Part shown: positions 36,186 to 44,658 of the stretch, piece by piece
How positions within the stretch are numbered: the first letter of the stretch is position 1
Layout: every line of letters starts with the position of its first letter
DNA from: Alphaproteobacteria bacterium
GTDB taxonomy: Bacteria > Pseudomonadota > Alphaproteobacteria > DSM-16000 > Inquilinaceae
NCBI GenBank assembly: GCA_028281925.1
Contig: JANQIX010000006.1
Span: 1 to 64,000 of the forward strand
Length of the DNA stretch: 64,000 bases
Direction of reading: 5' to 3'
Program-made: the position numbers and the translations under genes
The notes under the pieces: model-generated
What the model saw: only the letters and a program-made list of their open reading frames with translations
What the model was told of the DNA's origin: nothing
Database searches by the model: none

Positions 36186-36914
36186 TCAGGATGTGGACGT
36201 GGCCTCGCCGAAGACCGGATTGTCCGTCCATCCGTCGCCCGGGTCGGGCAACAGGATCCCCGCCCCCCAGACGACATTGCCGTCGATATTCGTCCCCGCC
36301 ATCAGGGTGCTGCCGTCATTGCGGCTGGTGCACCATTCCCGCCAAGCCAAGAAGAACAGATCGAAATGCACTGTTGAGTCCTGGAACTCGATGGCCGGCT
36401 CATCGTCGCCGTTCGCGCCATCGATCGATACCCTTAGCTCGAACGTGGCGGTGGCCATTGCATCCATGGTTACTTGGGCGCCTGTGTCGGCTTCTTGCCC
36501 AATGAACGCCTTCAAATCATTCGCGACACTTCTCGCACCTGAGGTCGCAAAGGAAACCAACTTTGAGATCGTTCTCTTCCCTATCTTGTTGAAAGTATGC
36601 GTGTTTTCCAGATACTGAGAAACATAGACTCTGATTCTCTTGCCGCCGCCGACGATCTTTCCAGGTCTCCCATCGACGTCACTGTAGAATGAGAGAAAAT
36701 CTGCAATCCCGGCTGCCTTTCCTTGAATGTACCAGTCGCCATGCATTGATGCGTTCAGATGTATTCCCTGGTGGGGGCTCGGACTCTTGAAACTGAACGT
36801 TGTCGTCCCAGTGTGCATGACGGCGGCGCGCTGAATGCCCGCGTCGTTCGAGAAGGCCTTGTAGCCGTATTTGACCACTCCGAGGATCGAGGAGTCAGGC
36901 TGATATCTCGGCAT
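36186..36914 (-). CDS. Hypothetical protein, base composition unlike neighbours
   Basis: 242 residues, starting at an ATG with a GGGAGGACTCTG ribosome site. I do not recognise it. The sequence alternates hydrophobic and polar residues (TTTFSFKSPS, WYIQGKAAGIADFLSF, KRIRVYVSQYL), suggesting a beta-rich protein. A Thr/Ser tail ends it; there is no signal peptide. The DNA is noticeably less GC-rich than flanking genes over about 36400-36900, a possible sign of transfer. It stands alone. Confidence 0.55.
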   Translation of the reverse strand: MPRYQPDSSILGVVKYGYKAFSNDAGIQRAAVMHTGTTTFSFKSPSPHQGIHLNASMHGDWYIQGKAAGIADFLSFYSDVDGRPGKIVGGGKRIRVYVSQYLENTHTFNKIGKRTISKLVSFATSGARSVANDLKAFIGQEADTGAQVTMDAMATATFELRVSIDGANGDDEPAIEFQDSTVHFDLFFLAWREWCTSRNDGSTLMAGTNIDGNVVWGAGILLPDPGDGWTDNPVFGEATSTS

Positions 36915-37261
36915 CAGAGTCCTCCCTGGACTACGATTGGCTTTTGCTCTTGCCGCTCAGGCCGCCCGCCGCTTTGGCCTGGCGCCTGGTCAAGACGCTC
37001 GCGCGCGCCACCCAAAGCGGCGTTAGACATCCCTTGCATCGTCGTACGCACGAGCGGCCCACTGCGGCGGGACGTCCGGCCTACGCCGTGTGTTCAGAAG
37101 GCTAGCAACGGGATCCGGACGCGCGGTACTGGTCCGAAGTCCAGGATTGTCGCGTTCCCAAGTCTCTCCCGAGCTTGGTAAGCTGAGCGGCGCAACACGA
37201 CCCGTGCCCTTGGACTAGTCGTCTGCTGCGGGCAACTCCCAAGACATCGACTGCTCTGAAG
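36915..37261. other. Intergenic region, no gene seen
   Basis: 347 bases between divergent genes. I looked for a tRNA near 37100-37150 because of a stem-like stretch, but the T-loop and anticodon arm do not fit. No open frame is supported. Confidence 0.4.
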
Positions 37262-39127
37262 ATGAGCGAATTAAGTGTGATGCGGCTAGCGATTTATATT
37301 CTTGGCCTGTGTGTCGGCTTGCTCGCCGCCGACCGATCATTGGCGGATGAGGTTCGTTTGGCAGGCGAGCACGCGATCCATGTGGGCGACGATCGTCCGG
37401 CATTTGCAGATCCGGCTTACGACGACAGCGGCTGGGATCGGATCGCGGTCCCGTCCAGCCTGCGGTCGGCAGGGTTCGGCCCCCGTATCGACGTCTTCTG
37501 GTATCGCATTCACTTCGACGCGCCTGCGGACTGGTCGTCCAACACGCCGGCGATCCGGCTGGGGATCATCGACCGCGCTGACGAAACCTATCTGAACGGC
37601 GTCTTGATCGGCGGCAACGGGCAGATCGGACCCAGACAGTCCGATTGGCACGTCTACCCACCCATGCTTCCCCGCCTCTACCCCTTCGATCCCGACCTGC
37701 TGGCCCATGGCGGCAGGAACGTGCTGGCGGTCCGTATCGCGCGCGAGCCCTACATCGATGACGGCGGCATCATCGTCGGGCCCGTCGCGCTGGTGGATAT
37801 GGCAGACGCCCTGCCGGAGTACTTGATCCTTCGACAGCGGTTCCTGAGCATCAACTATATATTGCTGGGAATCGAGACGATAATTATGCTGTCCGCGATT
37901 TTTACGCTGCACCTGAAACCGGAGCATCGGTCCACTTGGCTATTTTTTCTCTTGTATATCTTCTATTATCTCCAAACTCTTGAGAGACGTAACGTGTTCC
38001 ACTTGGCAGGCCTTGATCATCCTGCGATCCAGTTTGCAGCGAACGTTCTCGGTGCCCTCGCCATTCCGGCGCTCATCGCCTTCGTCGCCCACGTGCTTGG
38101 ACAATCGGTCGGCCGCCTTGGCCGGTTCGTGCAGATTGGATCCATCGCTGCGCTGATCAGCGTGCCGCTGACCGGCGTTCCCCTGCTCGATTGGTGGGCC
38201 ATCGAGAGCAACCTTGTCTGGCATTCCCTGTTCCTGATGGGCCTGATCCTGATGGTGGTCTGGTCGGTCAGGGCCCTGTTTCGGGGCCAGCCCCATTCCA
38301 TCCCGCTGTTTCTGGGCCTGCTGGCATTGGCGGCCTCGATGTTCGGCGACATCCTTCTGCCTGCCAATTTCGTGGAAGCCGCCTTCGGCTTCCGATTGGG
38401 AGAGGTCGGCGTCTTGGCCTTCTTCCTGTCGATGGCCTTCATCGCGGCGGCAAACATACTGCAGACCGACAGGGCCTTGCAGCGGGCCAACACCGATGTG
38501 CTGACCGCGCATGAGCAGGAGCGCGCGCGACTGGCCCGCGACGTTCACGACAGCATTGGCCAGTGGCTGACGACGATTAAGCTCAGGCTTGAACTTCTGG
38601 GGGACGGCGCTGACGGCGGCCGAACTGGCGCCAGAGGAAAAGTTGAAGAGCTGGTTTCGGACGTCACGCACGCCATCGAGGACACCCGTCGCGTGGCGCA
38701 GGACCTGTCGCCCGTGTTTCTTGAGGAACAGGGGCTGGCCGCAGCGATGCGAACCCTTGCCGAACGCGCGGCCCGCCGCAGAGATCTCTCGATCGACGTT
38801 GATGTTCCGCCGGCAATAGACCTGCCGAAAACCGAACGCGATCACCTCTATCGCGTCTTCCAAGAGGCGCTGAACAATGCCGCGTCCCACAGCGAAGCCA
38901 CGCGCATCGTTGTGACCCTCGAACGGGACCGCGACCAGGTTGTCCTCGCCGTCAGCGACAACGGCAGGGGCATGCTCAACGGCCGTTCCCCAACGCAGTC
39001 GAACGCCGCGAATGGCGGCCTCGGTCTAAAGACGATGCGAGACCGGGCGCGCCTGCTCGGCGGTCGTCTGGACGTGATGTCAAACGACGGCGGCGGCACG
39101 ACCGTACAGCTGCGGTTCCCATCCTAG
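37262..39127 (+). CDS. NarL-family sensor histidine kinase with 7TM-type membrane region
   Basis: 621 residues. A signal or first helix (8-28) leads to an extracellular beta sandwich (about 45-185, IDVFWYRIHFDAP, RLGIIDRADETYLNGVLIG) like the DISM extracellular domains. About seven membrane helices span residues 195-400. The cytoplasmic HisKA_3 domain follows: ERARLARDVHDSIGQWL with phospho-acceptor His429. The HATPase part has the N box QEALNNAASHSEA and G boxes DNGRGM and GGLGLKTMRDRA. It is followed 40 bases later by its response regulator. The signal is unknown; a carbohydrate-like ligand is an inference from the sandwich. An alternative ATG at 37280 starts closer to the signal helix. Confidence 0.9.
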   Translation: MSELSVMRLAIYILGLCVGLLAADRSLADEVRLAGEHAIHVGDDRPAFADPAYDDSGWDRIAVPSSLRSAGFGPRIDVFWYRIHFDAPADWSSNTPAIRLGIIDRADETYLNGVLIGGNGQIGPRQSDWHVYPPMLPRLYPFDPDLLAHGGRNVLAVRIAREPYIDDGGIIVGPVALVDMADALPEYLILRQRFLSINYILLGIETIIMLSAIFTLHLKPEHRSTWLFFLLYIFYYLQTLERRNVFHLAGLDHPAIQFAANVLGALAIPALIAFVAHVLGQSVGRLGRFVQIGSIAALISVPLTGVPLLDWWAIESNLVWHSLFLMGLILMVVWSVRALFRGQPHSIPLFLGLLALAASMFGDILLPANFVEAAFGFRLGEVGVLAFFLSMAFIAAANILQTDRALQRANTDVLTAHEQERARLARDVHDSIGQWLTTIKLRLELLGDGADGGRTGARGKVEELVSDVTHAIEDTRRVAQDLSPVFLEEQGLAAAMRTLAERAARRRDLSIDVDVPPAIDLPKTERDHLYRVFQEALNNAASHSEATRIVVTLERDRDQVVLAVSDNGRGMLNGRSPTQSNAANGGLGLKTMRDRARLLGGRLDVMSNDGGGTTVQLRFPS

Positions 39128-39167
39128 AAGAAGGTCGAATTGGCCGCGAAGCCGGGCTGGAAGAGCA

Positions 39168-39782
39168 ATGGCGATTAAAGTGATCATCGCAGACGACCAC
39201 ACCATGTTTGTGGAAGCCCTGCGGCATCTGCTCGGGCGGGCCGATGACATTGCGGTGGTTGCGACCACCAACAATGGCGACGATCTGCTGCATCTGATCG
39301 AAACACATGCCCCGGATGTGGCTCTGGTCGATGTGTCGATGCCGGGGCCGGGGATACGGGCGATCGCCCAGAGCATCGGTGAGAGCACAGCCCGGACCAG
39401 ACTTGTCGCGCTCACCATGCATCTCGAACCGGCAATGGCCGACACACTGATCGAACAGGGCTTCTCCGGCTACGTCATCAAGGATGCGGCGTTCAACGAA
39501 CTGTTAGTCGCGATACACCGCGTCGTCGAAGACGGGACTTTCGTGTCGGCCGCAATTCAGGAGATGCACAAGGTCGGCTCCGGCAATACGGCCGGCCTGA
39601 CGCCGCGTGAACTGGAATGCCTGAAAAGCGCGGCCGACGGCATGTCAAACCGGCTGATCGCCAAGCGTCTTCACATCAGTGTGCGGACAGTCAAATACCA
39701 TTTCGAGAACATCCTCAGAAAGCTGGACGCGAACCGCCGCGGAGAAGCGGTGGCCATCGGCCGCCGTCGGAACATCATCTAA
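39168..39782 (+). CDS. NarL/FixJ-type response regulator
   Basis: 204 residues. The receiver keeps Asp9 and Asp10, the phosphorylated Asp55 (VALVDVSMPG), Thr83 and Lys105. The LuxR-type HTH occupies about 143-196: LTPRELECLKSAADG, then RLHISVRTVKYHFENILRKL. GGAAGAG precedes the ATG. It should be phosphorylated by the kinase encoded just before it. The stop overlaps the stop of the convergent GNAT gene by a few bases. Confidence 0.93.
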   Translation: MAIKVIIADDHTMFVEALRHLLGRADDIAVVATTNNGDDLLHLIETHAPDVALVDVSMPGPGIRAIAQSIGESTARTRLVALTMHLEPAMADTLIEQGFSGYVIKDAAFNELLVAIHRVVEDGTFVSAAIQEMHKVGSGNTAGLTPRELECLKSAADGMSNRLIAKRLHISVRTVKYHFENILRKLDANRRGEAVAIGRRRNII

Positions 39783-40132
39783 ACGTCTTCCATGACCATC
39801 TTCATTCCGCAAGCGCGGATATGCCGCTCGGCAAACTGCATGAGTTGCCGGCCGATACCTTGCCGTTGATGACGCGGCGACACGGCGATGATGCAGATCT
39901 CTCCCATCTGATCTTGCACATGGATACGAAAACCAACAAAGCCCACCTGCCTTTGACCGACAAACGCCAACCAGATGTTCTGCGGTTCAGCCTCGAGCAA
40001 CTCCGCGACGTCCGCCTTTTGTCGAGGCTCCCAGCCTTCCAGATAGAAGGCATCGTGCACAAAGCGTGGAACATCCAACTGCGTCTTCGCAAAGACTGGT
40101 GTCCATGCATCAACTGTCAGGTCGATGACCAC
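39779..40132 (-). CDS. GNAT acetyltransferase, probably truncated at the C-terminus
   Basis: 117 residues, GTG start. The CoA-binding motif A is RHQRQGIGRQLMQFAE, preceded by EICIIAVSPR. The usual GNAT end, a further strand, helix and strand of about 30-45 residues, is missing: the frame stops soon after GMKMVMEDV, exactly at the end of the response regulator gene, whose stop it overlaps. The N-terminal half resembles single-domain GNATs with VPRFVHDAFYLEGW. Either the gene has been cut by insertion of the two-component operon or it is a minimal form. No ribosome site was found. Confidence 0.6.
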   Translation of the reverse strand: MVIDLTVDAWTPVFAKTQLDVPRFVHDAFYLEGWEPRQKADVAELLEAEPQNIWLAFVGQRQVGFVGFRIHVQDQMGEICIIAVSPRHQRQGIGRQLMQFAERHIRACGMKMVMEDV

Positions 40133-40267
40133 GGCTTAGTGCTGCACTGAGAAGGGTACGATCTCGATCTCACTCATGGTCGCCGGTGTATCAAAGCGTC
40201 CACATGATGCCAGCCTTGCCCGCACCTTCACTACCGTGATCAAGGGCCGTCACATCGGCCGTCCCTG

Positions 40268-40861
40268 CTAAAGCCGGCGCGACACTACCACCTGCTTCAG
40301 CTCGCCGCGCTCGATGCTGATGTTCTCGTAGATGAACTCGCCCACGTTCTCTCCGCCCTCCTGCCAGACGACGGAGGACATCAGCGACCAGTCGCCGGCG
40401 GGCAGGCCGGTGAAATAGAACCGGCCGTCGGCGTCGGTGGTGGCGGTGCGGCGGTAGCGGTCATACTTCTCATCGCGGTTGGCGAGGCCTTGATAGCCGG
40501 CCTCGGCCGCCTCCCGGATCTCCCGCGTGTAGGCGTTCCAGGGGACCAGCACCACTTGTTGGCGGTCGGCCAGCACGATTTGTCCGTTCGACCGGACGAC
40601 GTAGGCCTGGCCCGAAATCGTACCCTCCCCCTGCAACGCGTAAGGCGCAAATTCGGCCTCTACGAACGGGGTCGTGATCACGTATTCGGCATCCGGGGTC
40701 GGCGGTGGCTGCGGCGTCTCCCGGAACGGATTGGCCTCTTCCAGCTCCGCACAGGCGGCCAGCGCCAGGATCGCGCCCAGCCGGCACGCCCAGGCAATGG
40801 CGCGCCGACTCTTGCACTCGCGAGGCGCCACGCCCGCGGTGCGAGATGATCTCAAGTGCAT
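40268..40861 (-). CDS. Lipoprotein with carboxypeptidase-regulatory-like fold
   Basis: 197 residues from the ATG at 40861, chosen for GGAGAAG 7 bases upstream; a frame back to 40987 has no site. The signal ends at LAACAEL with lipobox Cys37. Near the end, TDADGRFYFTGLPAGDWSLM is the signature of a carboxypeptidase-regulatory-like/beta-sandwich repeat. Between lie ISGQAYVVRSNGQIVLADRQQVVLVP and Arg/Tyr-rich turns. Function unknown; probably an envelope protein. Confidence 0.7.
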   Translation of the reverse strand: MHLRSSRTAGVAPRECKSRRAIAWACRLGAILALAACAELEEANPFRETPQPPPTPDAEYVITTPFVEAEFAPYALQGEGTISGQAYVVRSNGQIVLADRQQVVLVPWNAYTREIREAAEAGYQGLANRDEKYDRYRRTATTDADGRFYFTGLPAGDWSLMSSVVWQEGGENVGEFIYENISIERGELKQVVVSRRL

Positions 40862-41022
40862 GTCCCGACTTCTCCACCAAAGGGTTCCAGGCTCGCGGAA
40901 CAGCCGAACCTCCGACGTCCGTCGCATCCATGATGCCTGACAGCCGGCGCCTCGGCTAGGAACCAGAACAAGGGGAGTGATGCTCAAATAGCATGGGCAC
41001 CACGGCGCCCCGGAAGGCCCTT

Positions 41023-41688
41023 CTAGAACTTGCCGTACTGCAGATAAGCCTGCTGGGGGTCGGTGCCGGACAGGATGGCCTTGCGGACAAGGTTCTCCGT
41101 GTTGATGGCGGCTTCCGCGCGGTCGATCACGTCGGCCGCCGTCGCACGGGGAATTACCACGATGCCGTCCCGGTCCCCCAGGATGAAATCGCCAGGATTG
41201 ACGACGACGGGGCCGATCACCACCAGTTCGTCATAGGCCTCGGGCATCCAGATCCCGACGATGTCCTTTGGCGTGTAGTACCGGCAGCAGACGGGGAAGC
41301 CCAGCCTCAGGATGAAGTCCACGTCGCGGCAGCCGCCGTCGACCACATACCCGCGCACGCCGCGCGCCTTCAGCGTTTCCGCCGAAAGCTCGCCCATATG
41401 GGCAACCTCGTGGTCATTCGGCTGGCACACGACGACGTATCCGGCCGGCACCTTCGACAGGAAGCCGGTCCAGGCCAACAGTGTCTGATGGGCATCGGTG
41501 CCGGGCACCCTGCGGCCGCGCACAGTAAAGACGGGCCCGGCGAACGGGCGGTCAGGCAAGATGGGCCGGATCTCCGGCGGCAGCGTGAAGTCCCGCAAGC
41601 CCATGTCGCGCATGACGTCGTGAATGACGCCGGTATAGCAGCGCGCCAGCCGGTCCGTCAGGTTCGCCGGGTCGTTTGCTGCTGTCAT
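41023..41688 (-). CDS. RraA-like protein (HMG aldolase/RNase E inhibitor family)
   Basis: 221 residues. RraA signatures: GELSAETLKARGVRGYVVDGGCRD, with the Arg-Asp pair that holds magnesium in 4-hydroxy-4-methyl-2-oxoglutarate aldolases, and GDRDGIVVIPRATA near the end. GGGGGAGGG precedes the start. It follows the uxuA gene by 42 bases on the same strand. In such sugar-acid or aromatic contexts RraA-like proteins are more likely aldolases than regulators of RNase E; that is inference from neighbours. Confidence 0.85.
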   Translation of the reverse strand: MTAANDPANLTDRLARCYTGVIHDVMRDMGLRDFTLPPEIRPILPDRPFAGPVFTVRGRRVPGTDAHQTLLAWTGFLSKVPAGYVVVCQPNDHEVAHMGELSAETLKARGVRGYVVDGGCRDVDFILRLGFPVCCRYYTPKDIVGIWMPEAYDELVVIGPVVVNPGDFILGDRDGIVVIPRATAADVIDRAEAAINTENLVRKAILSGTDPQQAYLQYGKF

Positions 41689-41730
41689 TGGAAGGCCCTC
41701 CCCCTAGCGGCCGCTTCGCGGCCTTTTCAT

Positions 41731-42792
41731 TCAGGTGCCCACGGCCTGCACAAGGCCCCGCATATAGCCGAGCGCGAAGGCCATGCCCGCGTGCCAGGGC
41801 GCATGGCAGGTCATTTCCGGCGTGTGGTCGGGCACCAGCACGCCGTCATAGCCACAGTCCGACAGGATGCGCACGATGCGAGGCATGTCGATATCGCCAT
41901 CGTCGACGAAGGCCTCGTGATACTCCGGTACCTTGCCGCGGACGTTGCGGAAGTGGATGTAGCCGATCCGCCCGGCGCGAGCGTGCCGTTCGACCATGTC
42001 GTAGATATCGCCGCCCGGCATCTCCTGCACCGAGCCCAGGCACAGCTCCAACCGGTTGGCAGGGCTCGGGTTGATGGCCAGGAGACGGTCATACTTGTCC
42101 GGATGGTTCACCAGCCGCGCGGCACGGCGCAGCGTATCGGCGGGCGGATCGTCGGGATGCAGAGCCAGCGCCACGCCCTCTTCCTCCGCCACCGGCAGCA
42201 CCGCCTCCAGGAACACTGTCAACCGGTCCCACAGCTCCGCCTCGCCAACCGGCGGCTGCGCGCCTTCTCCCGCGGCCGGGTCGTAGCGCATGTTCCAGAC
42301 CATGCCGCTGGGGATCGGCGTCTCGATCAGGGCCGGCTGCAGCCGGAAGCCGACGGACATGGCCCCGCCCCGCGCGAACGGCCCACGGTGCCAGCCCCAC
42401 ACACCGGCGATGCTGAAATTGTAGCCGATGCAGGGAATGCCGGCGCGGCCGACACGGCGGATCAAGAGCTTCAGATCGTCGAGCTGCCGCGCACGCTCGG
42501 GCCCGTCCAGCAGCACGTCATGCCAATGGGCCGGATCGAAGTTCTCGATGGCCGCGACCTCCAGCCCATGGCGGCGTACCATGGCAACCAGGTCCTGCAG
42601 TTCTTCCTCCGACCACAGCGCCGTGCCGGCGGTCACGCCCCAGCCGTCGGTGCCGCCGCGGCCCAGCGACGGATCGCGGCCGCCGAAATAGTCCACCAGA
42701 TGGGCCACGATATGCGTGGCCCCGGCCTGCCTGGCAAAGCGGAGATTATCGTCGGTCAGCGAAGCGCGATAGAGACCCAATCCGACATGCAT
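41731..42792 (-). CDS. uxuA: Mannonate dehydratase
   Basis: 353 residues. UxuA converts D-mannonate to 2-keto-3-deoxy-D-gluconate in hexuronate breakdown. The TIM-barrel begins HVGLGLYRASLTDDN; metal-binding residues occur in ALHPDDPP, LCLGSVQEMPGG and YIHFRNVRGKVPEY, and the end has DHTPEM. GGGAGCG precedes the ATG. It is cotranscribed with the RraA-like gene. No uxuB, uxaC or kdgK is visible nearby; the SDR at 43710 could be a hexonate dehydrogenase but is on the other side of a plus-strand gene. Confidence 0.92.
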   Translation of the reverse strand: MHVGLGLYRASLTDDNLRFARQAGATHIVAHLVDYFGGRDPSLGRGGTDGWGVTAGTALWSEEELQDLVAMVRRHGLEVAAIENFDPAHWHDVLLDGPERARQLDDLKLLIRRVGRAGIPCIGYNFSIAGVWGWHRGPFARGGAMSVGFRLQPALIETPIPSGMVWNMRYDPAAGEGAQPPVGEAELWDRLTVFLEAVLPVAEEEGVALALHPDDPPADTLRRAARLVNHPDKYDRLLAINPSPANRLELCLGSVQEMPGGDIYDMVERHARAGRIGYIHFRNVRGKVPEYHEAFVDDGDIDMPRIVRILSDCGYDGVLVPDHTPEMTCHAPWHAGMAFALGYMRGLVQAVGT

Positions 42793-42970
42793 GTTGGACG
42801 CTCCCGTCTGGTGCCGCCGACAGACTCAGCACGCCTTCCGCGGGCGGACAACCCATCGGCAGCCGCGGCGTGCAGATTTCACGTAACTGATGGCCATCTT
42901 GGCAACACATCGCCTTGCCCTAATCCGGCCCGCACCGTTGAGCTGTGCCGCTGAGAAAGGATGCGATGCC

Positions 42971-43366
42971 ATGTCACGATTCCGCCTGGCCGGACTGCTG
43001 AGCCTTGCCGTCATCGCCGCATCGGGCAGCAGGGCGCTTGCCGATCCGGTCCTGGAATGCCCCGGCGAGTCACAAGTGGAGGTGCGCGCCTGCCTCTCCG
43101 AGACGCTGTCGCGCGCTGACGCGGCGCTGACCACCGCAGTCGGCTTTGCCCGCGAGTCGGCCGCCAGTATGGACGAGCTGATGGGCGGGACAGTAGGTGT
43201 CGAGGCCCTCGAGGTCGGTCAGGCCGCCTGGGAAGCGTATCGCGATGCCCATTGCGACTATATCGGTTCCACCTACGGCGGCGGGTCGGGCACCGCACCG
43301 GCAATCACCGCGTGCCGCATTACCCATGCCCGCGAACGGATCGCAGAACTGATGGCCGCCATCTGA
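42971..43366 (+). CDS. LprI-like (DUF1311) exported protein
   Basis: 131 residues from the ATG at 42971 (AAAGGA upstream; earlier frame to 42890 lacks a site). Residues 1-25 form a signal peptide (Arg-containing start, LLSLAVIAASGSRALA). Cys in LECPGESQ, ACLSETL and HCDYIG pair as in lysozyme-inhibitor LprI-type domains, and WEAYRDAHCDY followed by ACRITHARERI is the family core. Periplasmic, function unproven; some relatives inhibit lysozyme. Confidence 0.8.
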   Translation: MSRFRLAGLLSLAVIAASGSRALADPVLECPGESQVEVRACLSETLSRADAALTTAVGFARESAASMDELMGGTVGVEALEVGQAAWEAYRDAHCDYIGSTYGGGSGTAPAITACRITHARERIAELMAAI

Positions 43367-43709
43367 CCGGCAGCAGCGGGGCGGACGTGGCGCAGAGACA
43401 GCCGCCCCGCGTCAGCCCCGGCAAGCACGGCGAACTGCGGTAATGCGGCGCCTCGCCGCATGAACAGGTTTTTCACGAGACCACCTAAAGAAAACCGAGT
43501 ATTAGTATCAGACATTCTACAATTAGTTTAGGTTTGGAAGTACTTTCTTGCACTTGGCTTCGTCGGATCAGCCTTGCGATGGGCCAGCATCGCACCAGCC
43601 ACTCTCCGCCCTGATCCGCCGGCAGGGAGGTGAAGAGTGGGTCATACGGCGATCGTTGCCTTGCCTCAGCAGCACCGGCGAGACAGCCTCACCGAGGCGC
43701 GGCCATCCC
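43367..43709. other. Intergenic region with hairpin and A/T-rich stretch
   Basis: 343 bases between convergent genes. It holds the hairpin at 43376 and an A/T-rich stretch at about 43480-43550. No coding frame is supported and no purpose is apparent for a promoter here, since both genes end in this region; it may be a remnant. Confidence 0.4.
43376..43410 (+). terminator. Hairpin after the LprI-like gene
   Basis: 9-base perfect arms (GCGGGGCGG and CCGCCCCGC) around a 17-base loop, 10 bases after the stop. No T-run follows, so it is a moderate terminator candidate. Confidence 0.5.
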
Positions 43710-44462
43710 TTAGAAGCCGGTCACAAAGCCGCCATCCACCGGAAGGGTGACGCCAGTGATATGCCGGGCAGCGTCGGAGCACAGGAATGCGGCTGCGTCG
43801 CCGATGTCCTGTGGGCTGCCGAGCGATGGGAGGGCAATTCGCCCGGTGATGCGTGCCAGCCGTTCCGGATCGCCCGCTGTCGCCTTACGGAACATTTCCG
43901 TGTCGATGAAGCCGGGGCAGATGGCGTTCACGCGGATCCCGTATGGTCCCAGTTCGACGGCCAGGCTGCGCGTCAAGCCAAGCAGACCGGCCTTGGTCAG
44001 CGCGTAGGCCGGAACCTGGGGCAGCCCCATCAGCCCGGCCATCGACGAGATCATGAGCACGCTACCGCGCCTGCGCGCCACCATCTTGCGCACACAAGCC
44101 TGCGTCAGCGTGAAGGCGCCGGTCAGGTTCGTCTCGATTACCGCACGCAGATCCGCCGCCGCGGTGTCGACGAACGGCACCTTCAGATGCCGTCCCGCAT
44201 TGTTCACCAGAATGCCGACCGGCCCGACAGTCTCCTCGATCTCGTCAACCAGCGGCCCATGGGCTGCAAAGTCGGTGACGTCGTGCACCCTGAAAGTCGC
44301 TTTGCCGGACATCTCGCGCACGGCGCCCTCAAGGACGGATGCATGCCGTCCGGTGATGACGACGTCGGCGCCGGTGCGAACAAGCGCCTCGGCAATCGCG
44401 CGGCCAAGTCCCGTCCCACCGCCCGTCACAAGGGCAGCCTGGCCCGAAAGATCCACCGACAT
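43710..44462 (-). CDS. Short-chain dehydrogenase (gluconate 5-dehydrogenase-like)
   Basis: 250 residues. NAD(P)-binding TGGGTGLGRAIA at 13-24, NNAG near residue 88, Ser in MISSMAG, and YALTK with Tyr and Lys. VITGRHASVL after the second strand has the Arg typical of NADP forms. It ends with GVTLPVDGGFVTGF. AAGGAG precedes the start. The arrangement of blocks resembles gluconate 5-dehydrogenases, and the nearby uxuA makes a sugar-acid role plausible, but the substrate is unproven. Confidence 0.88.
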   Translation of the reverse strand: MSVDLSGQAALVTGGGTGLGRAIAEALVRTGADVVITGRHASVLEGAVREMSGKATFRVHDVTDFAAHGPLVDEIEETVGPVGILVNNAGRHLKVPFVDTAAADLRAVIETNLTGAFTLTQACVRKMVARRRGSVLMISSMAGLMGLPQVPAYALTKAGLLGLTRSLAVELGPYGIRVNAICPGFIDTEMFRKATAGDPERLARITGRIALPSLGSPQDIGDAAAFLCSDAARHITGVTLPVDGGFVTGF

Positions 44463-44658
44463 CCCGTTTCGTCTCCTTCAGCGCTACCGATGCACAGCAC
44501 TGCTGCGGCAGTCGTCTGCCCGTGCGTGCCACACCACATCGAAAGCTTGCAGATGGAACCATCAAGGGGTCAATCTGGGTGTCGATTGAACCGCATTGGC
44601 GGAGTTCATCTGGCTGAGCCGTCCGGCGCGCACCCCGCGCCGGGCCGCCGGCCCGAAA

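Noticed and set aside
37080..37200. tRNA-like stretch upstream of the histidine kinase
   Set aside because: The putative T-arm lacks the GGTTCRANNCC loop and there is no pairing for an acceptor stem or anticodon arm.
40993..42954. 653-codon plus-strand frame opposite rraA and uxuA
   Set aside because: Spans two clear minus-strand genes and their gap, with no ribosome site or motifs.
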